Assembly: GCA_964606085.1 (NCBI GenBank)
Contig: CAZSFD010000005.1
Span: 35,400-99,399, forward strand
Source of the DNA: CAIQJJ01 sp964606085
GTDB taxonomy: Bacteria > Chloroflexota > Anaerolineae > Anaerolineales > UBA4823
Direction of reading: 5' to 3'
DNA: 64,000 nucleotides
Below, piece after piece: positions 39,853 through 47,287 of the stretch. The notes under the pieces were generated by a model. That model worked only from the letters and a program-made list of their open reading frames with translations. It was not told the origin of the DNA and did not search any database. A program made the translations under genes and the position numbers. Each line of letters opens with the position of its first letter. Within the stretch, counting starts at the first letter, position 1.

Positions 39853-41103
39853 ATGTCACACCCTCTCGCCAACAAACACCTCGTCCTCGGCATCACCGGC
39901 TCCATTGCTGCCTACAAAGCCGCCGAACTGGCCTCTAAGTTGACCCAGGCCGGCGCGCGGGTAGATGTCATTCTCACCCGCGCTGCCGAAGCCTTCGTCA
40001 CCCCGCTCACCTTTCAATCTGTGACCGGGCGCAAGGCATATAGCGATGACGACCTGTGGGGCGGCCAGGCGCACGTGCTACACGTGGGCATGGGTCACAG
40101 CGCCGACATGCTGATCATCGCCCCGTGTTCGGCCAATACGCTGGCCAAGCTGGCTCACGGCATCGCCGACAACCTGCTCTCGGTCACGGCGCTTTCGGCG
40201 GGCGGGCGGGTGGAGCGTCCTTGCCCGATAGTGATTGCCCCGGCGATGGACGTAGGCATGTACGGCCACCCGGCCACGCAGGCCAATGTCGCTGCGTTGC
40301 GCGCCCGCGGCGTGACCTTCATCGGCCCGGTGGAAGGGCGCATGGCCTCGGGGCTGAGCGGTTTGGGGCGTTTCGTGGAACCGGTGGAAATCTTCGGCCA
40401 CATTCGGCAGATATTGGCACAGAATGGCCCGCTGGCCGGGCGCAAGGTGGTGGTGACGGCCGGCGGCACGCAGGAGCCGATTGACCCGGTGCGCGTGGTG
40501 GCTAACCGCTCCTCGGGCAAGCAAGGCTTTGCGTTGGCGCAGGCCGCCCTCGATCTGGGCGCAGCCGTCACGCTGATTGCTGGCCCGGTGGCGCTGCCGA
40601 CCCCCGTTGGCGCGCGCCGCCTGGACGTGCAAACCGCTGCCGAGATGCTGGCCGCTGTGCTGGCCGAAACCGCCGCGGCCGATGCGTTGCTAATGGCCGC
40701 GGCGGTGGCCGATTTCCGCCCGGCAGCCCCGGCTGAGCAGAAAATCAAAAAAGAAGCTGGTGTGCCTACCATCGAACTGGCCGCCAACCCCGATATTCTG
40801 CTCGAAGTGGCCCGGCGTAAGGCGCAAACCGGCTTGCCCCTGGTGACGGTGGGCTTTGCCGCCGAGAGCCAGGCGCTGCTCGAAAACGCCCGGCACAAAC
40901 TGGCGGCCAAGAAGCTCGACTTGATTGTGGCTAACGATATTTCTGCCGCAGATGCCGGTTTTGCCGTGGACACCAACCGGGTGACACTGCTCGATATGGA
41001 AGGCGCGGAAACGCTGCCGCTGATGGGTAAAGATGCCGTGGCAGAAGCCGTGCTGGCGCGCGTGGTGACTTTGTTCGAAGGTTTAAAGTTGAAGGTGGTG
41101 TGA
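39853..41103 (+). CDS. coaBC: Phosphopantothenoylcysteine decarboxylase/synthetase
   Basis: A 416-residue bifunctional enzyme of coenzyme A synthesis. The N-terminal flavoprotein domain (CoaC) has LGITGSIAAYKAAEL, the active His in VLHVGMGHSADM, and APCSANTLAKLAHGIADN. Its usual PxMN motif reads PAMDVGM, with Asp for Asn, and the flap reads GRMASGLSGLGRF without the Cys known from E. coli. The CoaB half starts at VVVTAGGTQEPIDPVRVVANRSSGKQG and has AAAVADFRP and KIKKEAG. Length and order are normal. It begins 13 bases after the hydrolase stop and overlaps the next start. Confidence 0.95.
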   Translation: MSHPLANKHLVLGITGSIAAYKAAELASKLTQAGARVDVILTRAAEAFVTPLTFQSVTGRKAYSDDDLWGGQAHVLHVGMGHSADMLIIAPCSANTLAKLAHGIADNLLSVTALSAGGRVERPCPIVIAPAMDVGMYGHPATQANVAALRARGVTFIGPVEGRMASGLSGLGRFVEPVEIFGHIRQILAQNGPLAGRKVVVTAGGTQEPIDPVRVVANRSSGKQGFALAQAALDLGAAVTLIAGPVALPTPVGARRLDVQTAAEMLAAVLAETAAADALLMAAAVADFRPAAPAEQKIKKEAGVPTIELAANPDILLEVARRKAQTGLPLVTVGFAAESQALLENARHKLAAKKLDLIVANDISAADAGFAVDTNRVTLLDMEGAETLPLMGKDAVAEAVLARVVTLFEGLKLKVV

Positions 41104-41918
41104 TGGACGTGAAATTATTGCCCGTGCAGGCGCAAGATGCCGAGAAGTTGTTCCCGCTGGTTTATCAGACCGGGGTGGCCGATTGGCTGTTGTGGGATGG
41201 GCCGGAATCGTTGGAGGAATATCGCCAGGGGCTGGTAAAACGCGCTGCCCAGGTTGCCCAAGGGCAGGCGCACCTGTTTACCATTTGGGCCGATGAGCAA
41301 CCCGTGGGGAGCATAGATATTCGCCCGCGCAACGAGGTGCGCGGCGATATTGGCTTGTGGATTGGCAAGCCTTTTCATGGCCTGGGCATCGGCTCGCAGG
41401 CGGTGCAGCAGATCACGGCCTATGGGTTTTTCAAATTGGGTTTGGAAAAAATCGAAGCCGAGATTTTCGTGGGCAACCAGGCCAGCCGCCGCATTTTCGA
41501 GAAGTGCGGCTTTCTGCTCGAAGGCACCCGCCGCCTGTCGGTGCGCAAGCGCGGCGAACTGCTCGATGAGTGGAATATGGGCCTCACGCGGCCCGATTAC
41601 CTGCGCCAGCCGATTGTCCACCTGTGCCAACGCGAGGCGTGGCTGGCTGCCCAGGCGCAGGGCGAGTATCGCGCCTCGTCGCTGGAGACCAGCGGTTTCA
41701 TCCATTTTTCTCGTCCCGATCAGATCGATCAGGTGGCGAATGCCTTTTATCGCGACGTGCCAGATAAGCTGCTGCTGTGGGTCAAGCCTGACCGCCTGGC
41801 CCACGAACTCCGCTATGAAGCGTCCGATTACGAAGCCGATTTTTTGCAGTATTTCCCGCATCTTTATGGGCCGCTGAATTTGGAGGCGGTGGACAGTGTC
41901 GTTCCATATCGCGGATGA
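41103..41918 (+). CDS. GNAT acetyltransferase fused to a DUF952 domain
   Basis: A 271-residue two-domain protein. Residues 1 to about 165 are a RimJ/RimL-type N-acetyltransferase: VGSIDIRPRNEVRGDIGLWIG, the acetyl-CoA loop FHGLGIGSQAVQQI, and NQASRRIFEKCGFLLEGTRR. Residues about 170-271 match DUF952 (IVHLCQREAWLAAQAQGEYR, ETSGFIHFSRPDQIDQVANAFY, LRYEASDYEADFLQYFPHLYGPL), a family of small proteins of unknown function. There is no linker break, so it is a true fusion. The ATG at 41103 overlaps the coaBC stop by one base. The target of acetylation is unknown. A strong terminator follows immediately. Confidence 0.87.
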   Translation: MDVKLLPVQAQDAEKLFPLVYQTGVADWLLWDGPESLEEYRQGLVKRAAQVAQGQAHLFTIWADEQPVGSIDIRPRNEVRGDIGLWIGKPFHGLGIGSQAVQQITAYGFFKLGLEKIEAEIFVGNQASRRIFEKCGFLLEGTRRLSVRKRGELLDEWNMGLTRPDYLRQPIVHLCQREAWLAAQAQGEYRASSLETSGFIHFSRPDQIDQVANAFYRDVPDKLLLWVKPDRLAHELRYEASDYEADFLQYFPHLYGPLNLEAVDSVVPYRG

Positions 41919-41947
41919 AAAAGCCCCCGGATTTCCGGGGGCTTTTT
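41918..41947. terminator. Bidirectional rho-independent terminator
   Basis: Arms AAAAAGCCCCCGG (41918-41930) and CCGGGGGCTTTTT (41935-41947) form a perfect 13-base-pair stem with loop ATTT, ending in T runs on both strands. It lies between the convergent GNAT-DUF952 and FKBP genes. Confidence 0.95.
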
Positions 41948-41970
41948 GTTGAGTAACGATAGCCCGTTGC

Positions 41971-43230
41971 TTACTTGATTTCGAGCAGTTCCACTTCAAA
42001 AATGAGGGTGGCATTGGGCGGGATGGATGCTCCCGCGCCTGAAGCGCCATATCCCAAATCGGGTGGGATCAGCAGTTGACGTTTACCGCCCACCTTCATC
42101 GTTGCCAGGCCCTCGTCCCAACCGGCGATGACCGCTCCCTGGCCCAGGGCGAACTCGAAGGGTTGGCCGCGGTCGAGCGAGCTATCGAATTGTGTGCCAT
42201 CCACCAGCCAGCCGGTGTAATGGACGACAACCGTCTGGCCGACGGTGGGTGTGACGCCCGTGCCGACCTGGATGTCGTAGTATTTCAGGCCGCTCTCGGT
42301 GGTGAGGTAATCTTTTTCATCAATTTGGGTGGGCAGGCGCGGTTCGACCACTTCAATGAGGGTGATTTCCATGATCAGGGTGGCATTGGCGGGAATCTGG
42401 CCGCCGCCCTGCGCGCCGAGGCCCAGGTCGGGGGGAATGAGCAAATAGCGTTTGCCGCCCACTTTCATGCCAGTTACGCCTTCATCCCAACCGGGGAAAA
42501 CCGTGTCCATTTTCCCGACCACAAAAGTCATAGGTTGATTATTTTCTGACGAGGCAATGAAGGTATCTTCGCCCTCGCCTTTGACCCACACAGTAAAGCC
42601 GGTGGTGACGGTGGCGCGCGAAATCGCTTCGCTGCCTTCGCCAATGGTGAGGTCGGCATATTGCAGGCCGCTGGCGGTGGTCGTCAGTTGCGCTGCGGTG
42701 ATGGTGGAGGGGGTGGGGGCTTCACTGATCGCAATCAGTTCAATTTCCATGATCAGTTGGGTGTTGGCCGGGATCATGCCGTTGCCTTCTGCGCCAAAGG
42801 CCAGTTCGGGCGGTAGAATGAACCTGGTCTTGCCGCCGGCTTTCATCAGCCCAACGCCTTCTTCCCAACCCGGCAGCAGATTGCCGCGCCCCCAAACGAC
42901 CGTGGCCGGTTGATTTTGGGTGTAGGTGCTGAAAAGTTCTGTACCATCGGGCAGCGAGGCGGTATAGTGCATGGTGACGAGGTTGCCTGCCCGGGGCGTT
43001 GTGCCACTGCCAGCGACCAGTTCGAGGTATTGCAGGCCGCTGTCGGTCGTTGTGGCGCCCTCGAGGGTGATCGGCGCGGTGGTGGGCAGGGCCAGGGTAT
43101 CAATGATGGCGGGGGTTTCGGTAGGCAGGGGCGTGGGGGTAAGCGTGGGGACGGCGGGCGCGCAGGCGGCCAGCAGTCCGATCAACAATATGGCTGTTCC
43201 CAGCCAGGCCAGGGGTTTATACGATTTCAC
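41971..43230 (-). CDS. Lipoprotein with three FKBP-type peptidyl-prolyl isomerase domains
   Basis: A 419-residue surface lipoprotein. I chose the GTG at 43230: GAGGAG lies six bases upstream and the product starts with a clean lipoprotein signal (LGTAILLIGLLAAC). A Thr/Pro linker precedes three FKBP domains of about 110 residues each. Domain 3 keeps the usual active-site pattern (HYTG, FDSS, GWDEG, LGYGA). Domain 1 is partly changed (HYTA, LFST, LAFGA). Domain 2 is strongly diverged (GFTVWVKGEG, LGLGA). Only the last domain is likely to be catalytic; the others may hold clients. It helps folding of exported proteins. Confidence 0.92.
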   Translation of the reverse strand: MKSYKPLAWLGTAILLIGLLAACAPAVPTLTPTPLPTETPAIIDTLALPTTAPITLEGATTTDSGLQYLELVAGSGTTPRAGNLVTMHYTASLPDGTELFSTYTQNQPATVVWGRGNLLPGWEEGVGLMKAGGKTRFILPPELAFGAEGNGMIPANTQLIMEIELIAISEAPTPSTITAAQLTTTASGLQYADLTIGEGSEAISRATVTTGFTVWVKGEGEDTFIASSENNQPMTFVVGKMDTVFPGWDEGVTGMKVGGKRYLLIPPDLGLGAQGGGQIPANATLIMEITLIEVVEPRLPTQIDEKDYLTTESGLKYYDIQVGTGVTPTVGQTVVVHYTGWLVDGTQFDSSLDRGQPFEFALGQGAVIAGWDEGLATMKVGGKRQLLIPPDLGYGASGAGASIPPNATLIFEVELLEIK

Positions 43231-43371
43231 AACATGCTCCTCATCAGATGATTTCTTTGGGTTTCCCCCTGACTTGCAAAACGGTGTTTTCCAGGTCAAG
43301 CCCAAGTTTTCGCATTGTATCACGCGCAGGTGCGAAATGATGAAGGCTGGATGAGATTTTTCTATATTCGC

Positions 43372-43418
43372 TTGACAGATATTTTTGTCGCTGATATATT
43401 TCGGATTACTTAAATAAT
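43372..43418 (+). promoter_or_regulatory. Promoter and operator-like palindrome of marR
   Basis: TTGACA (43372-43377), 17-base spacer, TATATT (43395-43400). An imperfect palindrome ATTACTTAAATAAT (43405-43418; 12 of 14 positions symmetric) overlaps the expected transcription start, a plausible autorepression site for the MarR protein. The stretch 43231-43371 shows nothing else recognisable. Confidence 0.8.
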
Positions 43419-43441
43419 AAAAAGATGTAATTTTATTTTAT

Positions 43442-43891
43442 ATGAAACCATTAACTGCTATCCTTCATGAATGGACCGAAGTTTTTATGCGTCGTTCGAT
43501 GCGCGATTTCAAGCGCTTTATGGACGACAACGGCCTTTCCCCATCGCAAGTTAACGCGCTGATGAAGCTGCATTATGGCGGGGCGTGCGGCGTTTCGGAG
43601 ATTGGCGAGCATACGGGCATCTCGAATGCCGCTGCCAGCCAGATGGTGGATCGCCTGTTTCAAATGGGCCTGATCGAACGGGTGGAAAGCCCCGATGACC
43701 GGCGCGCCAAGCAGCTTACGCTGACAACCAAAGGTCACGAACTGGTTGAGCGGGGGGTCGATTCGCGGCGTTGCTGGCTGGAAGAACTGGTGGCTACTTT
43801 CACCTACGAACAGCAGGCCCAAATTGGCGAGACGTTGATGCTGCTGACTCAGGCGGCGAGGGAATTGGAGCAGGTGGCAGAGAGCAAGTAG
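43442..43891 (+). CDS. MarR-family transcriptional regulator
   Basis: A 149-residue MarR regulator. The winged helix is visible: LSPSQVNALMKLHYGGACGV, SEIGEHTGISNAAASQMVDRL (recognition helix) and the wing ERVESPDDRRAKQLTLT. Dimerisation helices form the two ends. It heads an apparent operon with an SDR, a DUF1295-type membrane protein and a nitroreductase-like gene. The promoter region at 43372-43418 carries a probable operator. Such regulators often respond to small aromatic or oxidising compounds, which fits the redox-type downstream genes. Confidence 0.93.
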   Translation: MKPLTAILHEWTEVFMRRSMRDFKRFMDDNGLSPSQVNALMKLHYGGACGVSEIGEHTGISNAAASQMVDRLFQMGLIERVESPDDRRAKQLTLTTKGHELVERGVDSRRCWLEELVATFTYEQQAQIGETLMLLTQAARELEQVAESK

Positions 43892-43954
43892 CAGGTGGTA
43901 AAGTTTGCTCTGAGATTGTTGAAGAGTCAAAGGTCAAAGTTTGGAGGTTTACGG

Positions 43955-44815
43955 ATGGGTAATTTGTTGCAAGATAAAGTGGCGGTGATTACGGGGGGGA
44001 CGCGTGGGTTGGGATTGGGGATTGCCCAGGCGTATGGCCGTGCAGGGGCGGCGGTGGTGGTGGCTTCGCGATCAGAGCGCTCGGTGGAGGCGGCGGTGAG
44101 TCTGCTGCAAAGCCAGGGCGTGCGGGCCACCGGCATGGCATGTGACGTGGCCGACCTGGCTCAGGTGGAAGCGGTGGCGCTTCATGCCATCTCAACTTTT
44201 GGGCGGCTGGATATTTGGGTGAACAATGCCGGGTTGGCCGGGATGTATGGCCCTACGGCGCATACGCCCTATGAAAATTTCGTCCAAACGACCCAGACCA
44301 ACATTCACGGCACGTATCATGGTTCGGTGGTGGCCTTGCGTTATTTTCTGCCGCAAAAACGTGGTAAGTTGATAAACCTTCTGGGGCATGGCGATCGCCG
44401 CCCGGTGCCGCTGCAAAACCATTATGCGCCCAGCAAAGCGTGGGTGCGCAGTTTTACGCTGGCATTGGCCCAAGAATATAAAAAAAGCGGCGTCGGTATT
44501 TTTGCCTTTAACCCCGGCCTGGTGACGACGGAAATGCTCTCGCAGGTGCGGGCGTTGGCCGGTTACGAAGATCAGGTGAAGGCGCTCGAAGTGGTAACAC
44601 GGATGTGGGGTCACGCCCCTGAAATCCCCGCCCACAAAGCCCTTTGGCTGGCCTCCCCCGCCACCGATGGCAAAACTGGCCTGGAAGTGCATGTGCTGAC
44701 GCCGGCCGTGATGGTGCGCGGTTTGCTGCGCGAGGCGCTCTCCCGCCTGACCGGGCGCACCCCTGATAGCATGAAAGTGAACGTGCAGACGGTTCAACCT
44801 GCATTTGAAGATTAA
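43955..44815 (+). CDS. SDR family oxidoreductase
   Basis: A 286-residue short-chain dehydrogenase. The cofactor loop ITGGTRGLGLGIA is near residues 12-24, NNAGLAGM near residue 90, and the catalytic YAPSK near residue 158. The usual catalytic Ser position reads INLLGHGD, with no clear Ser, so activity may be altered. GGAGG lies about eight bases before the ATG at 43955; an upstream start at 43895 is less likely. It follows marR by 63 bases and is probably co-transcribed. The substrate is unknown. Confidence 0.85.
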   Translation: MGNLLQDKVAVITGGTRGLGLGIAQAYGRAGAAVVVASRSERSVEAAVSLLQSQGVRATGMACDVADLAQVEAVALHAISTFGRLDIWVNNAGLAGMYGPTAHTPYENFVQTTQTNIHGTYHGSVVALRYFLPQKRGKLINLLGHGDRRPVPLQNHYAPSKAWVRSFTLALAQEYKKSGVGIFAFNPGLVTTEMLSQVRALAGYEDQVKALEVVTRMWGHAPEIPAHKALWLASPATDGKTGLEVHVLTPAVMVRGLLREALSRLTGRTPDSMKVNVQTVQPAFED

Positions 44816-44841
44816 TACGAACAAGAAAGGCAACCATTGAT

Positions 44842-45690
44842 ATGAACGTGCTTACCGGTTTCATCGCTCAAGCCGCCTCCACGCCGTGGAGCATACTGGC
44901 GGGTTTGTTTGCCCTGGCATTGGTAATTTCAGCCATCGGCTTTTATCGGTTGGTTTATTTCATCAGCATTGGTTACGCGTTTTCGATTGTGGGTATGGCG
45001 GCCATCATCATGGCGACGCTGCGCGACCAGCTTAACTTCTTCAACATTGCCCAGAATATGCTGCTGGCTTTATGGGGTCTGCGCCTGGGGATTTTCCTGG
45101 TGCGGCGCGAGTTTGCCACCTCCTTTCAGCAAGTGAAGGCCAATACCGAACAAGAATACAAGGCCGACTTCAAAGGCAAGTTCTTTATTTGGGTAGGTGT
45201 TTCGCTGCTTTATGTGGCGATGTACTCTCCAGCGTTGTTCAGCGTGTATCATGCCCCACAAGTCTCGTTTGGCAGCTCTACCCTGGTACAGATTGTTGGG
45301 TTAACAATCATGGCTGGTGGGCTGGTGATCGAGGCCGTGGCCGATCAGCAAAAATCGGCTTTTAAGAAGAAGAACCCACGCGGCTTCATCAATACCGGGC
45401 TATATCGCTGGGTGCGCTATCCCAATTACCTGGGCGAGATCATGGTGTGGTTGGGCAGTTGGGCGATGAGCCTGGCGTTTTACACGAATATCGTCGAAGG
45501 GATCATCAGTCTGATCGGCGTGATCTGCATTATCCTGATCATGATCGGTTCGACCAAGCGGCTGGAGTTTTCCCAGGGAGAGCGCTACGGCCACCTGGAA
45601 GAATACCAGGAATATGTATGTCTCGTGCCGGTGTTGTTTCCATTTGTCCCCGTATACTCGCTCAAGAAAGTGCGTGTATACCTGGAGTAA
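44842..45690 (+). CDS. DUF1295/isoprenylcysteine methyltransferase-like membrane protein
   Basis: A 282-residue integral membrane protein with about six hydrophobic segments. The C-terminal part has the signature GLYRWVRYPNYLGEIMVWLGSW and the late QGERYGHLEEYQEYV, typical of the DUF1295 / steroid 5-alpha-reductase C-terminal / ICMT-like superfamily. Members are lipid reductases or methyltransferases; which applies here cannot be told. AAAGG precedes the start. It lies 26 bases after the SDR gene in the MarR-led operon, so it may reduce or modify a lipid. Confidence 0.83.
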   Translation: MNVLTGFIAQAASTPWSILAGLFALALVISAIGFYRLVYFISIGYAFSIVGMAAIIMATLRDQLNFFNIAQNMLLALWGLRLGIFLVRREFATSFQQVKANTEQEYKADFKGKFFIWVGVSLLYVAMYSPALFSVYHAPQVSFGSSTLVQIVGLTIMAGGLVIEAVADQQKSAFKKKNPRGFINTGLYRWVRYPNYLGEIMVWLGSWAMSLAFYTNIVEGIISLIGVICIILIMIGSTKRLEFSQGERYGHLEEYQEYVCLVPVLFPFVPVYSLKKVRVYLE

Positions 45691-45702
45691 ACGATCCTCG
45701 CT

Positions 45703-45741
45703 GGTTGAGCCTGTCGAAACCAGGTCTCGACAAGCTCGACC
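45703..45741. repeat. GGTTGAGCCTGTCGA inverted repeat
   Basis: Arms GGTTGAGCCTGTCGA (45703-45717) and TCGACAAGCTCGACC (45727-45741) pair over 15 bases with two wobble positions. It fills much of the spacer between the DUF1295 and nitroreductase-like genes and resembles repetitive extragenic palindromes. Confidence 0.75.
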
Positions 45742-45775
45742 GACGAACGCCGTTATCGGTTCATTGGGAGTTATT

Positions 45776-46237
45776 ATGTCAAAATCACGCCCCCCACAAA
45801 TCCCCGCCTTCGCCAAAGCGATGATGCAATTTCAGGCCTTTTTGCTGCGCCGTAACTGGATGGGCAAAATGGGCGAAGAGATCATGGTCATCCATGTGAC
45901 CGGGCGCAAGAGCGGCAAAAAATACGCCACGCCCATCGGCTACCTGCCTGATGGAGAAGCCATCCTGGCTCTGACCAACGGGCAGAACCCCTCCAACTGG
46001 TATCGCAACGCCCTCAACGCCGCCGAAGTGACGCTGGAGATCAAAGGCCGGCCCGTACGCGCCACAGCCGAAGCAGTCACCGACCCCGCCGAACGCCAGC
46101 GCATCTTCGCCCTCTACCGCCGCGAACGCGTGGCGAACTTCGCCCGGCTTTTTGGCATCCCCGCCGATGCGAGTGAAGCCGAGCTACAGAAGGCGCTCGA
46201 AACGCGGCGTTTTGTGCGCTTTCGACCGGTGACGTGA
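45776..46237 (+). CDS. Deazaflavin/F420-type nitroreductase-family protein
   Basis: A 153-residue split-beta-barrel protein of the deazaflavin-dependent nitroreductase (DDN, DUF385) family. Shared features are VTGRKSGKKYATPIGYL, the ALTNGQNPSNWYRNALNA block and VTLEIKGRPVRATAEAV. Such proteins bind F420 or a flavin and reduce quinones or nitro compounds. GGGAG lies five bases before the ATG at 45776; an upstream start at 45614 would overlap the previous gene. Cofactor identity cannot be read from the sequence. Confidence 0.85.
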   Translation: MSKSRPPQIPAFAKAMMQFQAFLLRRNWMGKMGEEIMVIHVTGRKSGKKYATPIGYLPDGEAILALTNGQNPSNWYRNALNAAEVTLEIKGRPVRATAEAVTDPAERQRIFALYRRERVANFARLFGIPADASEAELQKALETRRFVRFRPVT

Positions 46238-46266
46238 AACGTGATATATCAAGTGTTTTCATACAG

Positions 46267-46363
46267 CTATTGACACCGCTCCGCGGTGTCAATAGACCTC
46301 ACACGCTCTGTGTCGCCTTGACGCGGGGCGTCACGCAAGCCTGACACCGCAGAGCGATGTCAG
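46267..46363. repeat. Array of three to four hairpins before an SDR gene
   Basis: Arms CTATTGACACCGC (46267-46279) and GCGGTGTCAATAG (46283-46295) enclose TCC, a perfect 13-base-pair stem. TGACGC (46319-46324) and GCGTCA (46328-46333) enclose GGG. CTGACACCGC (46341-46350) and GCGATGTCAG (46354-46363) enclose AGA, with one mismatch. A weak ACAC/GTGT pair lies at 46301-46313. The TGACACCGC word recurs in the first and last. Confidence 0.8.
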
Positions 46364-46374
46364 CAGAGATTTTT

Positions 46375-47223
46375 ATGAACCTCTCCTCCAAAACCGCCCT
46401 CGTCACCGGCGCGACCGCCGGCATTGGCCTCGTCACCGCCCGTGAACTGGCCCGTATGGGAGCGACGGTCGTTGGCGTGGGCCGCAATCCCGCCAAGAGC
46501 GCCGCCGTAGCTGCCCAAATCCGCCAGGAAACCGGCAATGACCGCGTAGAATACCTGCTGGCTGATCTCTCGTCGCAGGCGCAAATCCGCCAATTGGCCG
46601 GGCAATTCAAGGCCAAGTATGACCGCCTGCACATCCTGGTCAACAACGCTGGCAGCTTCTTCTTGAAACGCCAGGTGACCATTGATGGCCTGGAAATGAC
46701 CTTCGCCCTCAACCACCTGAGCTACTTTTTGCTGACCAACCTGCTGCTGGATGTGGTCGAAAATAGTGCCCCAGCGCGCATTGTAAATGTCTCGTCAGGG
46801 GCCAATTTTGGCGGTAAGATCAACTTTGACGATTTGCAGGCCGAACGCCGTTACAGCAATTGGGCCGCTTACAGCCAGAGCAAACTTGCCAACGTGATGT
46901 TCACCTACGAGTTGGCGCGGCGGCTGCAAGGAACCGGCGTGACCGCCAACTGCCTGCACCCCGGTTTCGTCGGCTCCGATTTCGGCAAGAACAACGGCGC
47001 AATCTATCGCCTGATATTCTCCCTGATGAAACCGATGACCGTCACCCCTGAACAAGGCGCACGCACCTCGATTTACCTGGCAACCTCGCCCGATGTCGAG
47101 GGCGTCACCGGCCAATACTTCGACGACCAGCAGCGCAACGTCCCCTCCGCGGCAATTTCGTATGACGAAGCCCAGCAGCAGCGGTTGTGGGAGGTGAGCG
47201 AACAATTAATTTCTGAAGGTTGA
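46375..47223 (+). CDS. SDR family oxidoreductase (retinol-dehydrogenase-like)
   Basis: A 282-residue short-chain dehydrogenase. TGATAGIG (residues 11-18), VGRNPAKSAA, LVNNAGSF, IVNVSSGANFGG (Ser) and YSQSKLANVMF (Tyr, Lys) are all intact, and the extended C-terminal part resembles retinol-dehydrogenase/WWOX-like SDRs. The ATG at 46375 is used; one at 46357 lies within the hairpin array. It probably uses NADPH; the substrate is unknown. It precedes the heterodimeric ABC exporter by 64 bases, and the spacer holds repeated CAGCATTCAGCAAT words. Confidence 0.88.
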   Translation: MNLSSKTALVTGATAGIGLVTARELARMGATVVGVGRNPAKSAAVAAQIRQETGNDRVEYLLADLSSQAQIRQLAGQFKAKYDRLHILVNNAGSFFLKRQVTIDGLEMTFALNHLSYFLLTNLLLDVVENSAPARIVNVSSGANFGGKINFDDLQAERRYSNWAAYSQSKLANVMFTYELARRLQGTGVTANCLHPGFVGSDFGKNNGAIYRLIFSLMKPMTVTPEQGARTSIYLATSPDVEGVTGQYFDDQQRNVPSAAISYDEAQQQRLWEVSEQLISEG

Positions 47224-47286
47224 TTTCTGATTGGGGTTTTATAATCAGCATTCAGCAATCCACAATCAGCAATTCCAAAGGACTCC
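47224..47286. repeat. ATCAGCAATTC-word spacer before the ABC exporter pair
   Basis: The spacer repeats AATCAGCATTCAGCAATCCACAATCAGCAATTCC-type words. AAAGGA near its end serves the next gene. Confidence 0.65.
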
Positions 47287-47287
47287 C

